Assembly (NCBI GenBank): GCA_036826475.1
Contig: DAISWG010000007.1
Span: 14,865 to 78,864 of the forward strand
Length of the DNA: 64,000 nt
Reading direction: 5' to 3'
Origin: Miltoncostaea sp036826475
GTDB lineage: Bacteria > Actinomycetota > Thermoleophilia > Miltoncostaeales > Miltoncostaeaceae
Made by a program: the position numbers and the translations under genes. Each line of letters starts with the position of its first letter. The stretch's first letter is position 1. Below are positions 27,398 to 34,923 of this stretch, one piece after another. The notes beneath the pieces were generated by a model. That model searched no databases. It was not told the DNA's origin and saw nothing but the letters and a program-made list of their open reading frames with translations.

Positions 27398-27778
27398 TCA
27401 GGCGGCGCGCCGCAGGCCGAGCGCCCGGGCCGCCTCGCGGCACGCCTCGAGCCCGAAGCCCTCGGGCCCGCCGGACACCGCGATCGCGCCGCGCACGGCG
27501 CCGTCGCCGAGCGTCACCGCCCCGGCGTCCGCCGCACCGGCCTCGACGCCGTCGCGCAGCGCGGCCCGCGCCGCCTCCAGCGCCGCGTCGAGATGGCCCA
27601 CCGGCAGGGTCCCCGGCCGCTCGGCGCCGCGCAGGGCGCCGGCCCGGTCGACCACCGCGACGGCGCAGTCGAATCCGAAGTCGTCGGCGATGTCCAGGAC
27701 CACCGCCAGGAGGGTCCGCACCTCGATCGCCGTCAGCGCGCCCGCGGGGTCGCCCCCGATGTCGAAGCCTGCGTTCAC
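27398..27778 (-). CDS. GlcG/HbpS-family protein
   Basis: 126 residues of the GlcG/HbpS/DUF336 fold: LLAVVLDIADDFGFDCAVAVVDRAGAL and a GAVRGAIAVSGGPEGF segment. In Streptomyces the relative HbpS binds heme and signals oxidative stress; other members are adducts of corrinoid systems. No signal peptide is present here. GTG start at 27778. It follows the Rrf2 regulator by 39 bp on the same strand, with dyad-rich DNA between, and is probably its target. Confidence 0.75.
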   Translation of the reverse strand: MNAGFDIGGDPAGALTAIEVRTLLAVVLDIADDFGFDCAVAVVDRAGALRGAERPGTLPVGHLDAALEAARAALRDGVEAGAADAGAVTLGDGAVRGAIAVSGGPEGFGLEACREAARALGLRRAA

Positions 27779-27783
27779 CGGGG

Positions 27784-27806
27784 GTGATTCTTATCACTCC
27801 CATAAG
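27784..27806. promoter_or_regulatory. Nested dyads, candidate Rrf2 operator
   Basis: GTGAT-tctt-ATCAC (27784-27797) overlaps CTTAT-n7-ATAAG (27790-27806). Both lie in the 39-bp, AT-rich gap between the Rrf2 gene and the HbpS-like gene. A TCACC-ggg-GGTGA dyad (27775-27787) abuts the start codon of the latter. Such symmetry next to an Rrf2 regulator is a good operator candidate. Confidence 0.5.
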
Positions 27807-27817
27807 CAGAATGTCGC

Positions 27818-28282
27818 CTAATGTGGCTCCCAGGCCTCCGGGCTGTCGGCCAGCGCGCGCACCGCGGGGGGCAGCTCGCCGGCCAGCAGGTCGGCCAGCG
27901 TCGTCTCCTCCAGCACCGCCCGCACGCTGCCGCGTACGGCCACCCACACGTCGCGCAGCGGCGCGGCCCGGCCCGTGTAGCTCAGCGCCTCCGGCCGGGT
28001 GCCGCGCACGCTCGCCAGGGGGCCGTCGAGCGCGCGGATGATCTCGGCCAGCGTGATCCGCTCCGGCTCGCGCGCCAGCCGGAACCCGCCGGCCTGCCCG
28101 CGGACGCTGCGGACGATGCCCGCCCGCTTCAGCTCCAGGAGGATGTTCTCCAGGAATGTCACGGGGATCTCCTGGGCCTGGCCGATGTGGTCCCGCTTGA
28201 CCGGCCCGTCGCGCTCCTCCTCGAGCGCCGCCAGCTCGATGAGGGCCCGGATGCCGTAGTCGGCCTTCGCCGAGATCCGCAT
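27818..28282 (-). CDS. Rrf2-family regulator without iron-sulfur cysteines
   Basis: 154 residues. The winged helix is standard (ISAKADYGIRALIELA, IPVTFLENILLELKRAGIVRSVRGQAGGFRLA), with TLAEIIRALDGPLA following. There is no cysteine anywhere in the protein, so it cannot ligate the [2Fe-2S] or [4Fe-4S] cluster of IscR or NsrR through cysteine. It belongs with CymR-like members that sense through a partner protein or small molecule. It sits upstream of an HbpS-like gene on the same strand. Confidence 0.85.
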   Translation of the reverse strand: MRISAKADYGIRALIELAALEEERDGPVKRDHIGQAQEIPVTFLENILLELKRAGIVRSVRGQAGGFRLAREPERITLAEIIRALDGPLASVRGTRPEALSYTGRAAPLRDVWVAVRGSVRAVLEETTLADLLAGELPPAVRALADSPEAWEPH

Positions 28283-28316
28283 GGCCGCATCATGCCGACC
28301 CCGTCGGCCGGAGGCG

Positions 28317-28892
28317 TCAGCCCGGCCGGGCGAACAGGGGCGGCGGACCCAGCGGCGGCGCGTCGCCGAGCCGCTCCGCCAGCACGACCAGAGTGTCCAG
28401 CAGGGCGTCGAGCTGGGCGGCCGCCGCGGGACCGGGCGCGCCGTCGGTGAAGTCCGCCGAGGTGACGTAGACGGCCGTGGGGGCGACCACCGCGCCGAAG
28501 AACGCGAGGATGTCGCGGAGGTGCCGCTCGGCGCCGAGGTGGTGGTGCAGGCTGCCGCCCATCGCCGCGATGCCCGTGGGCGTGCCGCGGAGCGCCTCGA
28601 CCGGCACGTGGTCGAGCAGGTTCTTCAGCACGCCCGTCAGCGAGCCGCGGTAGACCGGCGTCGCCAGCACCACCGCGTCGGCGGTCGCGATCGCCTCCAG
28701 CGCAGCGGCGGTGTCGTCGCCGAGTTCACCGGGCGGCCGCCCGTCGGCCGGCGCGATGCGCTGCGCCCCCAGGTCGAGGGTGCGGACCGTCAGGGCGCGG
28801 CGATCGGCGGCCCGCGCCGTCGCCTCGCCCAGCGCCCGGTGCAGACGCCCGGGCGGCGTGGCGCTGCCGATGACCACCGCGAGCGTCGTCAT
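28317..28892 (-). CDS. NADPH-dependent FMN reductase (SsuE-like)
   Basis: 191 residues of the flavodoxin-fold FMN reductase family: VVIGSATPPGRLHRAL phosphate loop, ADAVVLATPVYRGSLTGVLKNLLD dimer region and a GSLHHHLGAERHL segment. It should reduce FMN with NAD(P)H. It starts 4 bp after the stop of the sulfite-oxidase-like gene, so both are likely co-transcribed. SsuE-type enzymes supply flavin for sulfonate desulfonation, and a shared role in sulfur metabolism with the molybdoenzyme is possible. Confidence 0.85.
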   Translation of the reverse strand: MTTLAVVIGSATPPGRLHRALGEATARAADRRALTVRTLDLGAQRIAPADGRPPGELGDDTAAALEAIATADAVVLATPVYRGSLTGVLKNLLDHVPVEALRGTPTGIAAMGGSLHHHLGAERHLRDILAFFGAVVAPTAVYVTSADFTDGAPGPAAAAQLDALLDTLVVLAERLGDAPPLGPPPLFARPG

Positions 28893-28896
28893 CCGC

Positions 28897-30156
28897 TCAC
28901 GCCACGGTCAGCGCGTGCCGCACCACCGCGCCGAACAGGTAGCCGTTGGCGTTGAACGGCGCCGTGTCCGGTTGGGTGTTCCCACGGTCGTCGGTCGCCC
29001 GCGCGAGCAGCTCGTACGCCCCCGCCTCCGGTCTGCGCCACGGGATGCTCCAGCGGACCCACGCCAGCCGGTGGTTCGGCCCCTGCAACCTGGCCCGGTG
29101 CCAGGTCGCCCCGCCGTCGTTCGACACCTCCACGCGGCGGATGCGCCCGTGGCCCGACCACGACCGGCCGTGCAGCGTGACCGGCACGCCGGCGGGGAGC
29201 GTCGCCGGACGCGGCAGCTCCCAGGCACTCTTGACCACCTGCTCGGTGAGGGGCGGGGAGTCGGCCGGATAGTCGCCGCCGGTGAAGCGGTACTGGACGG
29301 TGTTCCAGTAGGAGGTGAGCGGCGCGTCCGACACCAGGATGCGCCCGAGCCACTTGATGCTGGCCACGCCGATCCAGCCGGGCACGATCAGGCGCGCCGG
29401 GAACCCGTGGTCGGGCGGCAGCGGCTCGCCGTTCATCTCGAGCGCCACCAGCGCGTCGTCCAGCGCCTTGCCGATCGACAGCGGCCGGCGCACGTGCCCC
29501 TGGTCGACCCCGTTCGCCACGACGGTGGCGTCGAGGCCCTCCGGCATCACGTCCACCGCACGCTTCATATCGACGCGCGCCCGGTCCAGGAGCACCGCCA
29601 GGGGCACGCCGCGCCACCGCGCGACCCCGATGGCGCCGAGCCCCCACGCCGTGCCCGCCGCCGGGGTCCCCTGCTGGCTGCCGAAGAAGCTGCGCCCGTT
29701 GCCCGCGCACTCGACGAACGCCGTGATCTCGCGGCCGTGGAGACGCAGCAGGTCCGGGTAGGTGAACTCGACCGGCCCCTTCCGCAGCGCCGGGCCCTCG
29801 ATCCGCAGGCGCCAGGTGGCCGCGTCGATCGTGGGGGTCGCGGTGTGGTTGCGCACGAAGAACCGCTCGTTGGGGATCGCGTATCCCAGGTCGCCGACCG
29901 CATCCCACCGCATCTCGGCGTTGGTGCCGTAGTTGACGAACCACTCCGGTGGCGTCGGCTTGCGGATGGCCGGCGGGGGCGGCGCGGGGTCGCCCTCCGC
30001 GGCGGCGAGCCGCCCGGTCGCGCCCAGCGACCCGAGGAGCGGCACCCCGGCCGCGGCCATCTGGAGCAGCCGCCGGCGCGATACCGCGCCCGCGGGCGCC
30101 AGACGCTCACGGCGCTCCTCGAGGTACTCCCGCTCGTCGGTCAGCTCACCCGGCAC
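28897..30156 (-). CDS. Tat-exported sulfite-oxidase-family molybdoenzyme
   Basis: 419 residues. A twin-arginine-type signal (SRRRLLQMAAAGVPLLG) precedes the molybdopterin domain, with the molybdenum-ligating cysteine Cys150 in VECAGNGR and the domain markers RFFVRNH and GFPARLIVPGWIG. The C-terminal Mo-co dimerisation domain follows (VEVSNDGGATWH). No cytochrome domain is fused, so an external electron acceptor is required. GTG start with an ideal AGGAGG site. Likely sulfite or another sulfur/oxyanion substrate; the exact one is unknown. Confidence 0.87.
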   Translation of the reverse strand: MPGELTDEREYLEERRERLAPAGAVSRRRLLQMAAAGVPLLGSLGATGRLAAAEGDPAPPPPAIRKPTPPEWFVNYGTNAEMRWDAVGDLGYAIPNERFFVRNHTATPTIDAATWRLRIEGPALRKGPVEFTYPDLLRLHGREITAFVECAGNGRSFFGSQQGTPAAGTAWGLGAIGVARWRGVPLAVLLDRARVDMKRAVDVMPEGLDATVVANGVDQGHVRRPLSIGKALDDALVALEMNGEPLPPDHGFPARLIVPGWIGVASIKWLGRILVSDAPLTSYWNTVQYRFTGGDYPADSPPLTEQVVKSAWELPRPATLPAGVPVTLHGRSWSGHGRIRRVEVSNDGGATWHRARLQGPNHRLAWVRWSIPWRRPEAGAYELLARATDDRGNTQPDTAPFNANGYLFGAVVRHALTVA

Positions 30157-30325
30157 GGCGCCTCCTGGCCCGAGGATCTTTTCAAAGTGAGTTTATAAGG
30201 ATGCACGGACAGGTCGGACGCGCACCGGGTCCACGCGACCCCGGGCCCGGCCGGCGTCCGACGCGCGGAGGTCCGGCGGCGGGGGGATAGGATCGGCAGG
30301 CCGTCCCGCGAACCCGGAGGGCCGG

Positions 30326-31342
30326 GTGGAAGACCGCCGATCGCCGCGCCGTGCGCGCGAGTCCACCCTCCGCGACGTGGCCGCGGCGGCCGGCGTGTCG
30401 ATCTGGACGGCCTCGAACACGTACGGCAACCCCGCGCGGGTGTCGGAGGCCACTCGCCAGCGCGTGCTGGCCGCGGCGCGGGAGCTCGGCTACGTGGGTC
30501 CCCACCCGGGCGCGCGGTCGCTCGCCCGCGGGCGCACGGGGATGATCGCGGTGGTGGCGCCCGGCGACGCCGAGCTGTTGCTGAGCGACCCGGCGGCGGC
30601 CCTCGTGACGCGCGGGCTGCTGACCGCGTGCAGCTGGGCGGGCCACCCCCTGGTGCTGTCGGGCGCGTCGGCGGCGCCGATCGCCGACGGGCGGGTGTTC
30701 TTCCGCTCGGTGCCGGAGAACGACGCGCGGGTGCCCGGCGTGGTCGTCGACGGGGCCCCCGGCCCGGGCGCCGCGCACGCGGTGCGGGCGGACGTGCGCG
30801 GCGCCGCCGCGGCCCTCGCGTCGCACCTGTACGACCTGGGGCACCGCGACCTGGCGGTGCTGGCCTGGCCGGGTGGCGACGACCGCTTGGCGGGAGTCGA
30901 GGACGGCTGGCGCGGCGCGCCACCGCGCGTGTACCGCCTGGAGCCCCGGCCGGACGGCCCGGGCGAGCGCGACGACCGGGCCTCCGGCCGGGCCGCCGGC
31001 GAGGTGCTGGCCCGCGCCGCGCTGTCGCACGACCCCCGGCCCACTGCCGTCCTCGCGCTGGGCGACACGCTCGCGCTGAGCGCGATCGAGGTGGCCCACT
31101 GGATGGGCCTGCGCGTGCCGGACGACGTCTCGGTGGCCGGCCTCGACGACCTCCCCGGCTCCGATGGCGCCGGGCTGACCACCGCGCTGGTCCCCTACCG
31201 CTCGCTCGGCGAGCGCGCCGGCGACGTGCTGATGGCCCTCCTCGCCGGCGACGAGCCGGCGGCGGCGCCCGACCTGGCGACCGCCCTGGCGATCCGCCGC
31301 ACGACGGGCCCCCCTCCCTGCGGGTTGCCCGCCTCTCACTAA
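30326..31342 (+). CDS. LacI-family transcriptional regulator
   Basis: 338 residues: N-terminal HTH (TLRDVAAAAGVSIWTASNTY) and hinge (ARELGYVGPHPGARSL), then a periplasmic-binding-protein-like sensor (GMIAVVAP, LAVLAWPGGDD, AVLALGDTLALSAIEVA, DVSVAGLDDLPG). It should bind a sugar or nucleoside effector. It diverges from the molybdoenzyme gene and is followed by an acetoacetate-decarboxylase-like gene whose promoter overlaps its 3' end. GTG start; GGGATAGGATCGG upstream is a possible -10 region. Confidence 0.88.
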   Translation: MEDRRSPRRARESTLRDVAAAAGVSIWTASNTYGNPARVSEATRQRVLAAARELGYVGPHPGARSLARGRTGMIAVVAPGDAELLLSDPAAALVTRGLLTACSWAGHPLVLSGASAAPIADGRVFFRSVPENDARVPGVVVDGAPGPGAAHAVRADVRGAAAALASHLYDLGHRDLAVLAWPGGDDRLAGVEDGWRGAPPRVYRLEPRPDGPGERDDRASGRAAGEVLARAALSHDPRPTAVLALGDTLALSAIEVAHWMGLRVPDDVSVAGLDDLPGSDGAGLTTALVPYRSLGERAGDVLMALLAGDEPAAAPDLATALAIRRTTGPPPCGLPASH

Positions 31343-31353
31343 CCGGTTAGGGT
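31325..31353 (+). promoter_or_regulatory. Predicted promoter of the acetoacetate-decarboxylase-like gene
   Basis: TTGCCC (31325-31330), 17-bp spacer, TAGGGT (31348-31353). The -35 box lies within the 3' end of the LacI gene. The distance to the ATG at 31411 is 57 bp. Confidence 0.5.
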
Positions 31354-31410
31354 CGGCCTGCGCCGTGCCCGGCGGCGCGCTTTGCCGATCCCTCCCCGGA
31401 GGTCCTCCCC

Positions 31411-32091
31411 ATGCCCGTGCTCGAAGCGCCGCAGCTGGTCACCGCCAGCCGGATGCTCTACTTCACCTGGGTCCCCGCCGACCCCGACGCCGTGCGCGCG
31501 CTGGTTCCGAAGGAGCTGGAGCTGCTCCCCAACAGCCAGTGCTTCATGAACCAGTACGTCGTCGACTCGACCGAGCAGACGTCGGCCTTCGAGGCCTATT
31601 CGCTCACCTACGCCGGCGCCGACCTGGCGGGGCACGACACGCCGGACGGCGCGGTGCCCGGCCGGTGGTGGACGCACTACTTCAACTCCAACGCGGACAT
31701 GCGGGCGTACGCGTCGCAGCGCGGGGTCCCGGCGGGCGCAGGCAGCACCACCCTGGTGCTGGAGGACGGCGTGCTGACCGCGACCACCGAGGCGGACGGC
31801 GTCCCGGTGATCCGCACCACCGCGACCGTCGGCGACGGCTTCGCCATGGTCGGCCGCGGCCAGCTCCGCTACATCACCGAGGTCGGCGGCGAGCTCGTCA
31901 GCGGGCTCTACCCCTTCCACGCCCCGCTGTCCGACGGCTGGCAGGTCACGAGCCTCGAGTTCCTCGAGCCGGACCACCCGGTCAGCGCGCTGCGGCCCGC
32001 CGACCCGCTCGAGGTGACGTGGGGCTTCTACTCCCCGTCGGCGTCGTTCTGCTACCCCGGCGGCGAGGGGCCGCTCGCCACCCAGCCCTAG
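31411..32091 (+). CDS. Acetoacetate-decarboxylase-like protein
   Basis: 226 residues of the ADC-like beta-cone fold: LYFTWVPADPDAVRALVPKEL at the start, then FMNQYVVDSTEQT and a GWQVTSLEFLEPDHPVS block. I could not place the family's Schiff-base lysine with confidence, so decarboxylase activity is doubtful; many members of this superfamily have other or no known enzymatic roles. A GGAGG ribosome site lies before the ATG. It follows LacI with its own promoter. Confidence 0.65.
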   Translation: MPVLEAPQLVTASRMLYFTWVPADPDAVRALVPKELELLPNSQCFMNQYVVDSTEQTSAFEAYSLTYAGADLAGHDTPDGAVPGRWWTHYFNSNADMRAYASQRGVPAGAGSTTLVLEDGVLTATTEADGVPVIRTTATVGDGFAMVGRGQLRYITEVGGELVSGLYPFHAPLSDGWQVTSLEFLEPDHPVSALRPADPLEVTWGFYSPSASFCYPGGEGPLATQP

Positions 32092-32139
32092 GGGGGATGC
32101 CCCGGGCCCGCGGGCGGGCCGGATGCGAGGATCGGCGCC

Positions 32140-34109
32140 GTGGGCGCCGACCATGTCCCCGCCGTCCGGCCCGCCCGACCCGGGCGCGCCCTGGCCCTCG
32201 GCACCGCCGGGCACGTCCACCACGGCAAGACGGCCCTGGTGCTGGCGCTCACGGGGCGCGACACGGACCGTCTGCCCGCCGAGAAGGCCCGCGGCGTCTC
32301 GATCGCGCTCGGGTTCGCCCCGCTGGCCCTCCCGTCGGGGCGCGGCCTCAGCCTGATCGACGTGCCGGGGCACGAGCGGTTCGTGCGCCACATGGTCGCG
32401 GGGGCGTCGGGCATCGACGGGTTCCTGTTGTGCGTGGCCGCCGACGACGGGGTCATGCCGCAGACCCGGGAGCACCTGGCGGTGCTGGAGCTGCTCGGCG
32501 TCCGCGACGGCGTCGTCGCGGTCACGCGCGCCGACCGTGCCGACCCCGCGCCCGCGGCGGCGGCCGTGCTGCCGCTGGTGGCGCCCGGCACCGAGGCGGT
32601 CGCGGTGTGCGCGCCCGCGGGCGACGGCATCCCCGAGCTGCGTGCGGCGCTCGACCGCCTGGCGGCCCGCCTGGCACCCCGGCGCGCCGACGGGCCGGCG
32701 CGGCTGTTCGTCGACCGGGTCTTCGCGGTGGCGGGCGCCGGGACCGTGGTGACGGGCACCCACTGGGGCGCGCCGATCGCGCCGGGCGAGCGGGTCACGG
32801 TGCTCCCGTCCGGTGCGACGGGACGCGTGCGGAGCGTCCAGGCCCATGACGCGCCCGCCGAGCGGGCCGACGGCGGCCGCGTCGCGCTGGCGCTGGCCGG
32901 CGTGCCGCGCGACGCGGCGCCGCGCGGCTCGTGCGTGGTGCGCGACGAGGACGCGTGGCGCGCGACGGCAGGCCTCGGGGTCCGGCTCCGCTGGCTGCCC
33001 GAGGCGGGTGGGGATCTGGCCGACGGGCGCCGCCTGACCCTGTTCCTGGGCACCGCCGAGGTCACGGCCGCCTGCACCCCGCTGGAGCCGGCGCGCCTGC
33101 CGCCGGGCGCCGAGGGGCTCGTCGCGCTGCGGCTGGAGCGGCCGGTCCCGGCCCGCCCCGGCGACCGGGTGGTGCTGCGGGCCGGCGGGCCCACCCCCCC
33201 CGGCGGTGCAGGCACCGCCCCCAACCCGCCACGGCGCGCGCCCCGGGCCTCACCCACCCCCCCCCCGCCGTCCCGCCGGGAAGCGCCCCGACGACCGCCG
33301 GCTCGGTCACGCGCGCCGNNNNNNNNNNCATCGACCCCAACCCGCCGCGGCGCGCGCGCCGGGCGGAGCGCACCGCCCGCCTGCGGACCCTCGCCGACGG
33401 GTCCCCCGCCGACCGGGACGCGCTGCGCCTGCGGGAGGCGGGCACCGCCGGCCTGGACCCGGCCTCCCTCGGGACGGGGGCGGGCGTGGTCCTGGGCGGT
33501 CGCGCCTTCGCGCCCGACGCCATCGCCGGGGCACGCGAGGCGGTGCGCGCCGCAGCGGCCGGCGGGGGCGGGGTGACGGTGGCCGCCGCGCGGGCCGCGA
33601 GCGGCCTGCCTGCGGCGGCCGCGGCGGCGCTGGTGGACGGCCTGGTGGCGGGGGGCGGTGTGGCGCTCCGCGACCCGGCCGCCCTCGGTCCGGCGGAGGA
33701 GGCCCTCGCCGGGCTGCTGGACGACGCCGGGCTGCGGCCCCCCACACCGCACGACCTGGCCCGGGAGGCCGGGATGGAGCCGCCGCAGCTGCGCGCCGCC
33801 CTCGGCCGGCTCCGCGCGGCGGGCCGGGCCGCGCCGGCGGGCGACCGCTGGTTCGCGGCCGCCGCGCTCGAGGGGGCCGCGGACCGGGCGCGCGAGGCGC
33901 TGGCCGAGCGCCCCCTGGGCGTCGCGGAGCTGGGCGCCCTGTGGGGCGTGGGGCGCCGCGGGGCGCTCGCGATCGCGGCGCACCTCGACGAGCGCGGCAT
34001 CACGGTCCGCAGGGGCGGCGTGCGTATCCTGCGACGCGGGGAGCGGCCGGGGCCTGGTGGCCCACCTCGTCTTCAAAACGAGCCGGGGCGGGTCGACCCC
34101 GCCCGGTAG
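32140..34109 (+). CDS. selB: Selenocysteine-specific elongation factor SelB (interrupted by assembly gap)
   Basis: The 5' part has GTPase motifs GTAGHVHHGKTALV (G1), DVPGHERFVRHMVAG (G3) and a VAVTRADRAD segment (G4-like), then EF-Tu-like domains 2 and 3. Ten Ns at 33319-33328 follow a disordered C-rich stretch, and the frame differs by one between the parts. The 3' part carries tandem winged helices (GVTVAAARAASGLPAAAAAALV, PHDLAREAGMEPPQL, LGVAELGALWGVGRRGALAIAAHLDERGI) that bind the SECIS hairpin. The reading frame has no stop until 34109, which is 70 bp inside the tRNA-Sec gene. The gap sequence makes the join uncertain. Confidence 0.8.
33319..33328. other. Assembly gap (10 N) within selB
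   Basis: Ten Ns, presumably of arbitrary length. Sequence just before (33217-33249) and just after (33332-33364) is nearly identical (a CCCCAACCCGCC core followed by CGGCGCGCGC), so the contig end before the gap is probably a misread or duplicated end. Confidence 0.95.
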
Positions 34110-34131
34110 GTTCGATTCCTACGCCGCTCCG
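34040..34131 (+). tRNA. selC: Selenocysteine tRNA (anticodon TCA)
   Basis: 92 nt. The acceptor stem is eight perfect pairs (GGAGCGGC with GCCGCTCC) and the discriminator is G131. The D arm has GGGCC/GGCCC with a 4-nt TGGT loop. The anticodon arm is CTCGT-CTTCAAA-ACGAG with TCA at 34073-34075. The variable arm is long and paired, and the T arm is GTAGG-TTCGATT-CCTAC. The 8+5 acceptor/T stack, the long variable arm and the UCA anticodon are diagnostic. CCA is not encoded. It overlaps the open end of selB. Confidence 0.95.
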
Positions 34132-34440
34132 TCCCCGTTCAGGCGCGATGGACGCGGTCGCCGTGATCCTTCACGGCTGGCCCGGGCTCGAGTAGACCAC
34201 GACGGCCCAGGCGCACGCCCGGGGCCGTGACCTCTTCGGCCGCCAGTTGTCCAGCCGGCGCTGGCGGCCCGGGACGGTTCCATCGATCGCCCCCGGATGC
34301 AGCTCTACTGCTCCCAGAGCTCTCAGCGCGCGCGCTCAGTCTGGGTGGGACTCTCCTGAGGTCTGGAGCGCGTGCGACCGGGCGTATGGCTACTCTCCCC
34401 GCGGTCGAGCCCATCAGCCACCCGCGGAGGCCGTGTCCCA
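34132..34440. other. 309 bp without a recognisable gene, downstream of tRNA-Sec
   Basis: I see no gene with a credible start and family here on either strand. The base composition is a little lower in GC than the flanks, which would fit a decayed insertion next to a tRNA, but no integrase, attachment repeat or insertion sequence remains. Confidence 0.5.
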
Positions 34441-34635
34441 GTGGAGACCGTCATCGGTGTGATCGTCTGGATCGTCGTGGCGCTCGCCTTCGCGTTCATC
34501 TGCGCGAAGATCGCCAGCAACAAGGGCCGCAGCCCGCTCCTGTGGGGAATTCTCGGGCTTGTCTTCCCGGTGATCGCCCTGATCATCATCGCCCTGCTGC
34601 CGAGAACGGGCCCGCCGGGCAGTACCCCGCTGTGA
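34441..34635 (+). CDS. Small two-helix membrane protein
   Basis: 64 residues from the GTG at 34441. Two transmembrane helices (VIGVIVWIVVALAFAFICA and LLWGILGLVFPVIALIIIAL) are joined by KIASNKGRSP. The G-R-S-x-x-x-W-G-I-L-G pattern is widespread in short bacterial membrane proteins of unknown function. It lies alone between tRNA-Sec and a minus-strand cluster. Confidence 0.6.
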   Translation: METVIGVIVWIVVALAFAFICAKIASNKGRSPLLWGILGLVFPVIALIIIALLPRTGPPGSTPL

Positions 34636-34786
34636 GGCGCCTGCCCCGATCGGAGCGACGGACCCGCCCTCGGCGGCGAGGGGCTCGGCGACCCGTCGCC
34701 GGAACGGCTCCCGCGGCCAGCACGTCTGCGCGGCGGTGTCGCCGGCGGCCCGCACCAGGCCGTCCGCGTCGATCACGAGCCGCGGC

Positions 34787-34912
34787 TCATCGACCGGCGA
34801 CCCAGGCGATGGGGATCACGTTGTCCTCGAACCCGCCGAGGCCGGCGTTCAGGACGATCAACAGCAGCACGCCGAGGATCAGGCCGACCACGATCAGCAG
34901 GCAGGATCTCAT
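34787..34912 (-). CDS. 41-residue single-pass membrane protein
   Basis: It has one hydrophobic helix (SCLLIVVGLILGVLLLIVLNAG) and a short polar tail, starting at the ATG at 34912, 11 bp after the stop of the flippase-like gene on the same strand. The ribosome site is weak. It is supported by the clean membrane segment and tight spacing only. Confidence 0.45.
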   Translation of the reverse strand: MRSCLLIVVGLILGVLLLIVLNAGLGGFEDNVIPIAWVAGR

Positions 34913-34923
34913 CGCCGCCGCGG

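Noticed and set aside
30172..30205. AT-rich GATCTTTTCAAAG...TATAAGG resembling the sequence at 37889-37905 upstream of the GNAT gene
   Set aside because: The similarity (GATC-n-TTTTCA) is limited to about 10 bp and the contexts differ, so a shared operator is not supported.
34414..34776. 120-codon minus-strand frame downstream of tRNA-Sec
   Set aside because: Most of it is antisense to the small membrane gene at 34441-34635; only the first part resembles PAS and is reported as a low-interest finding.
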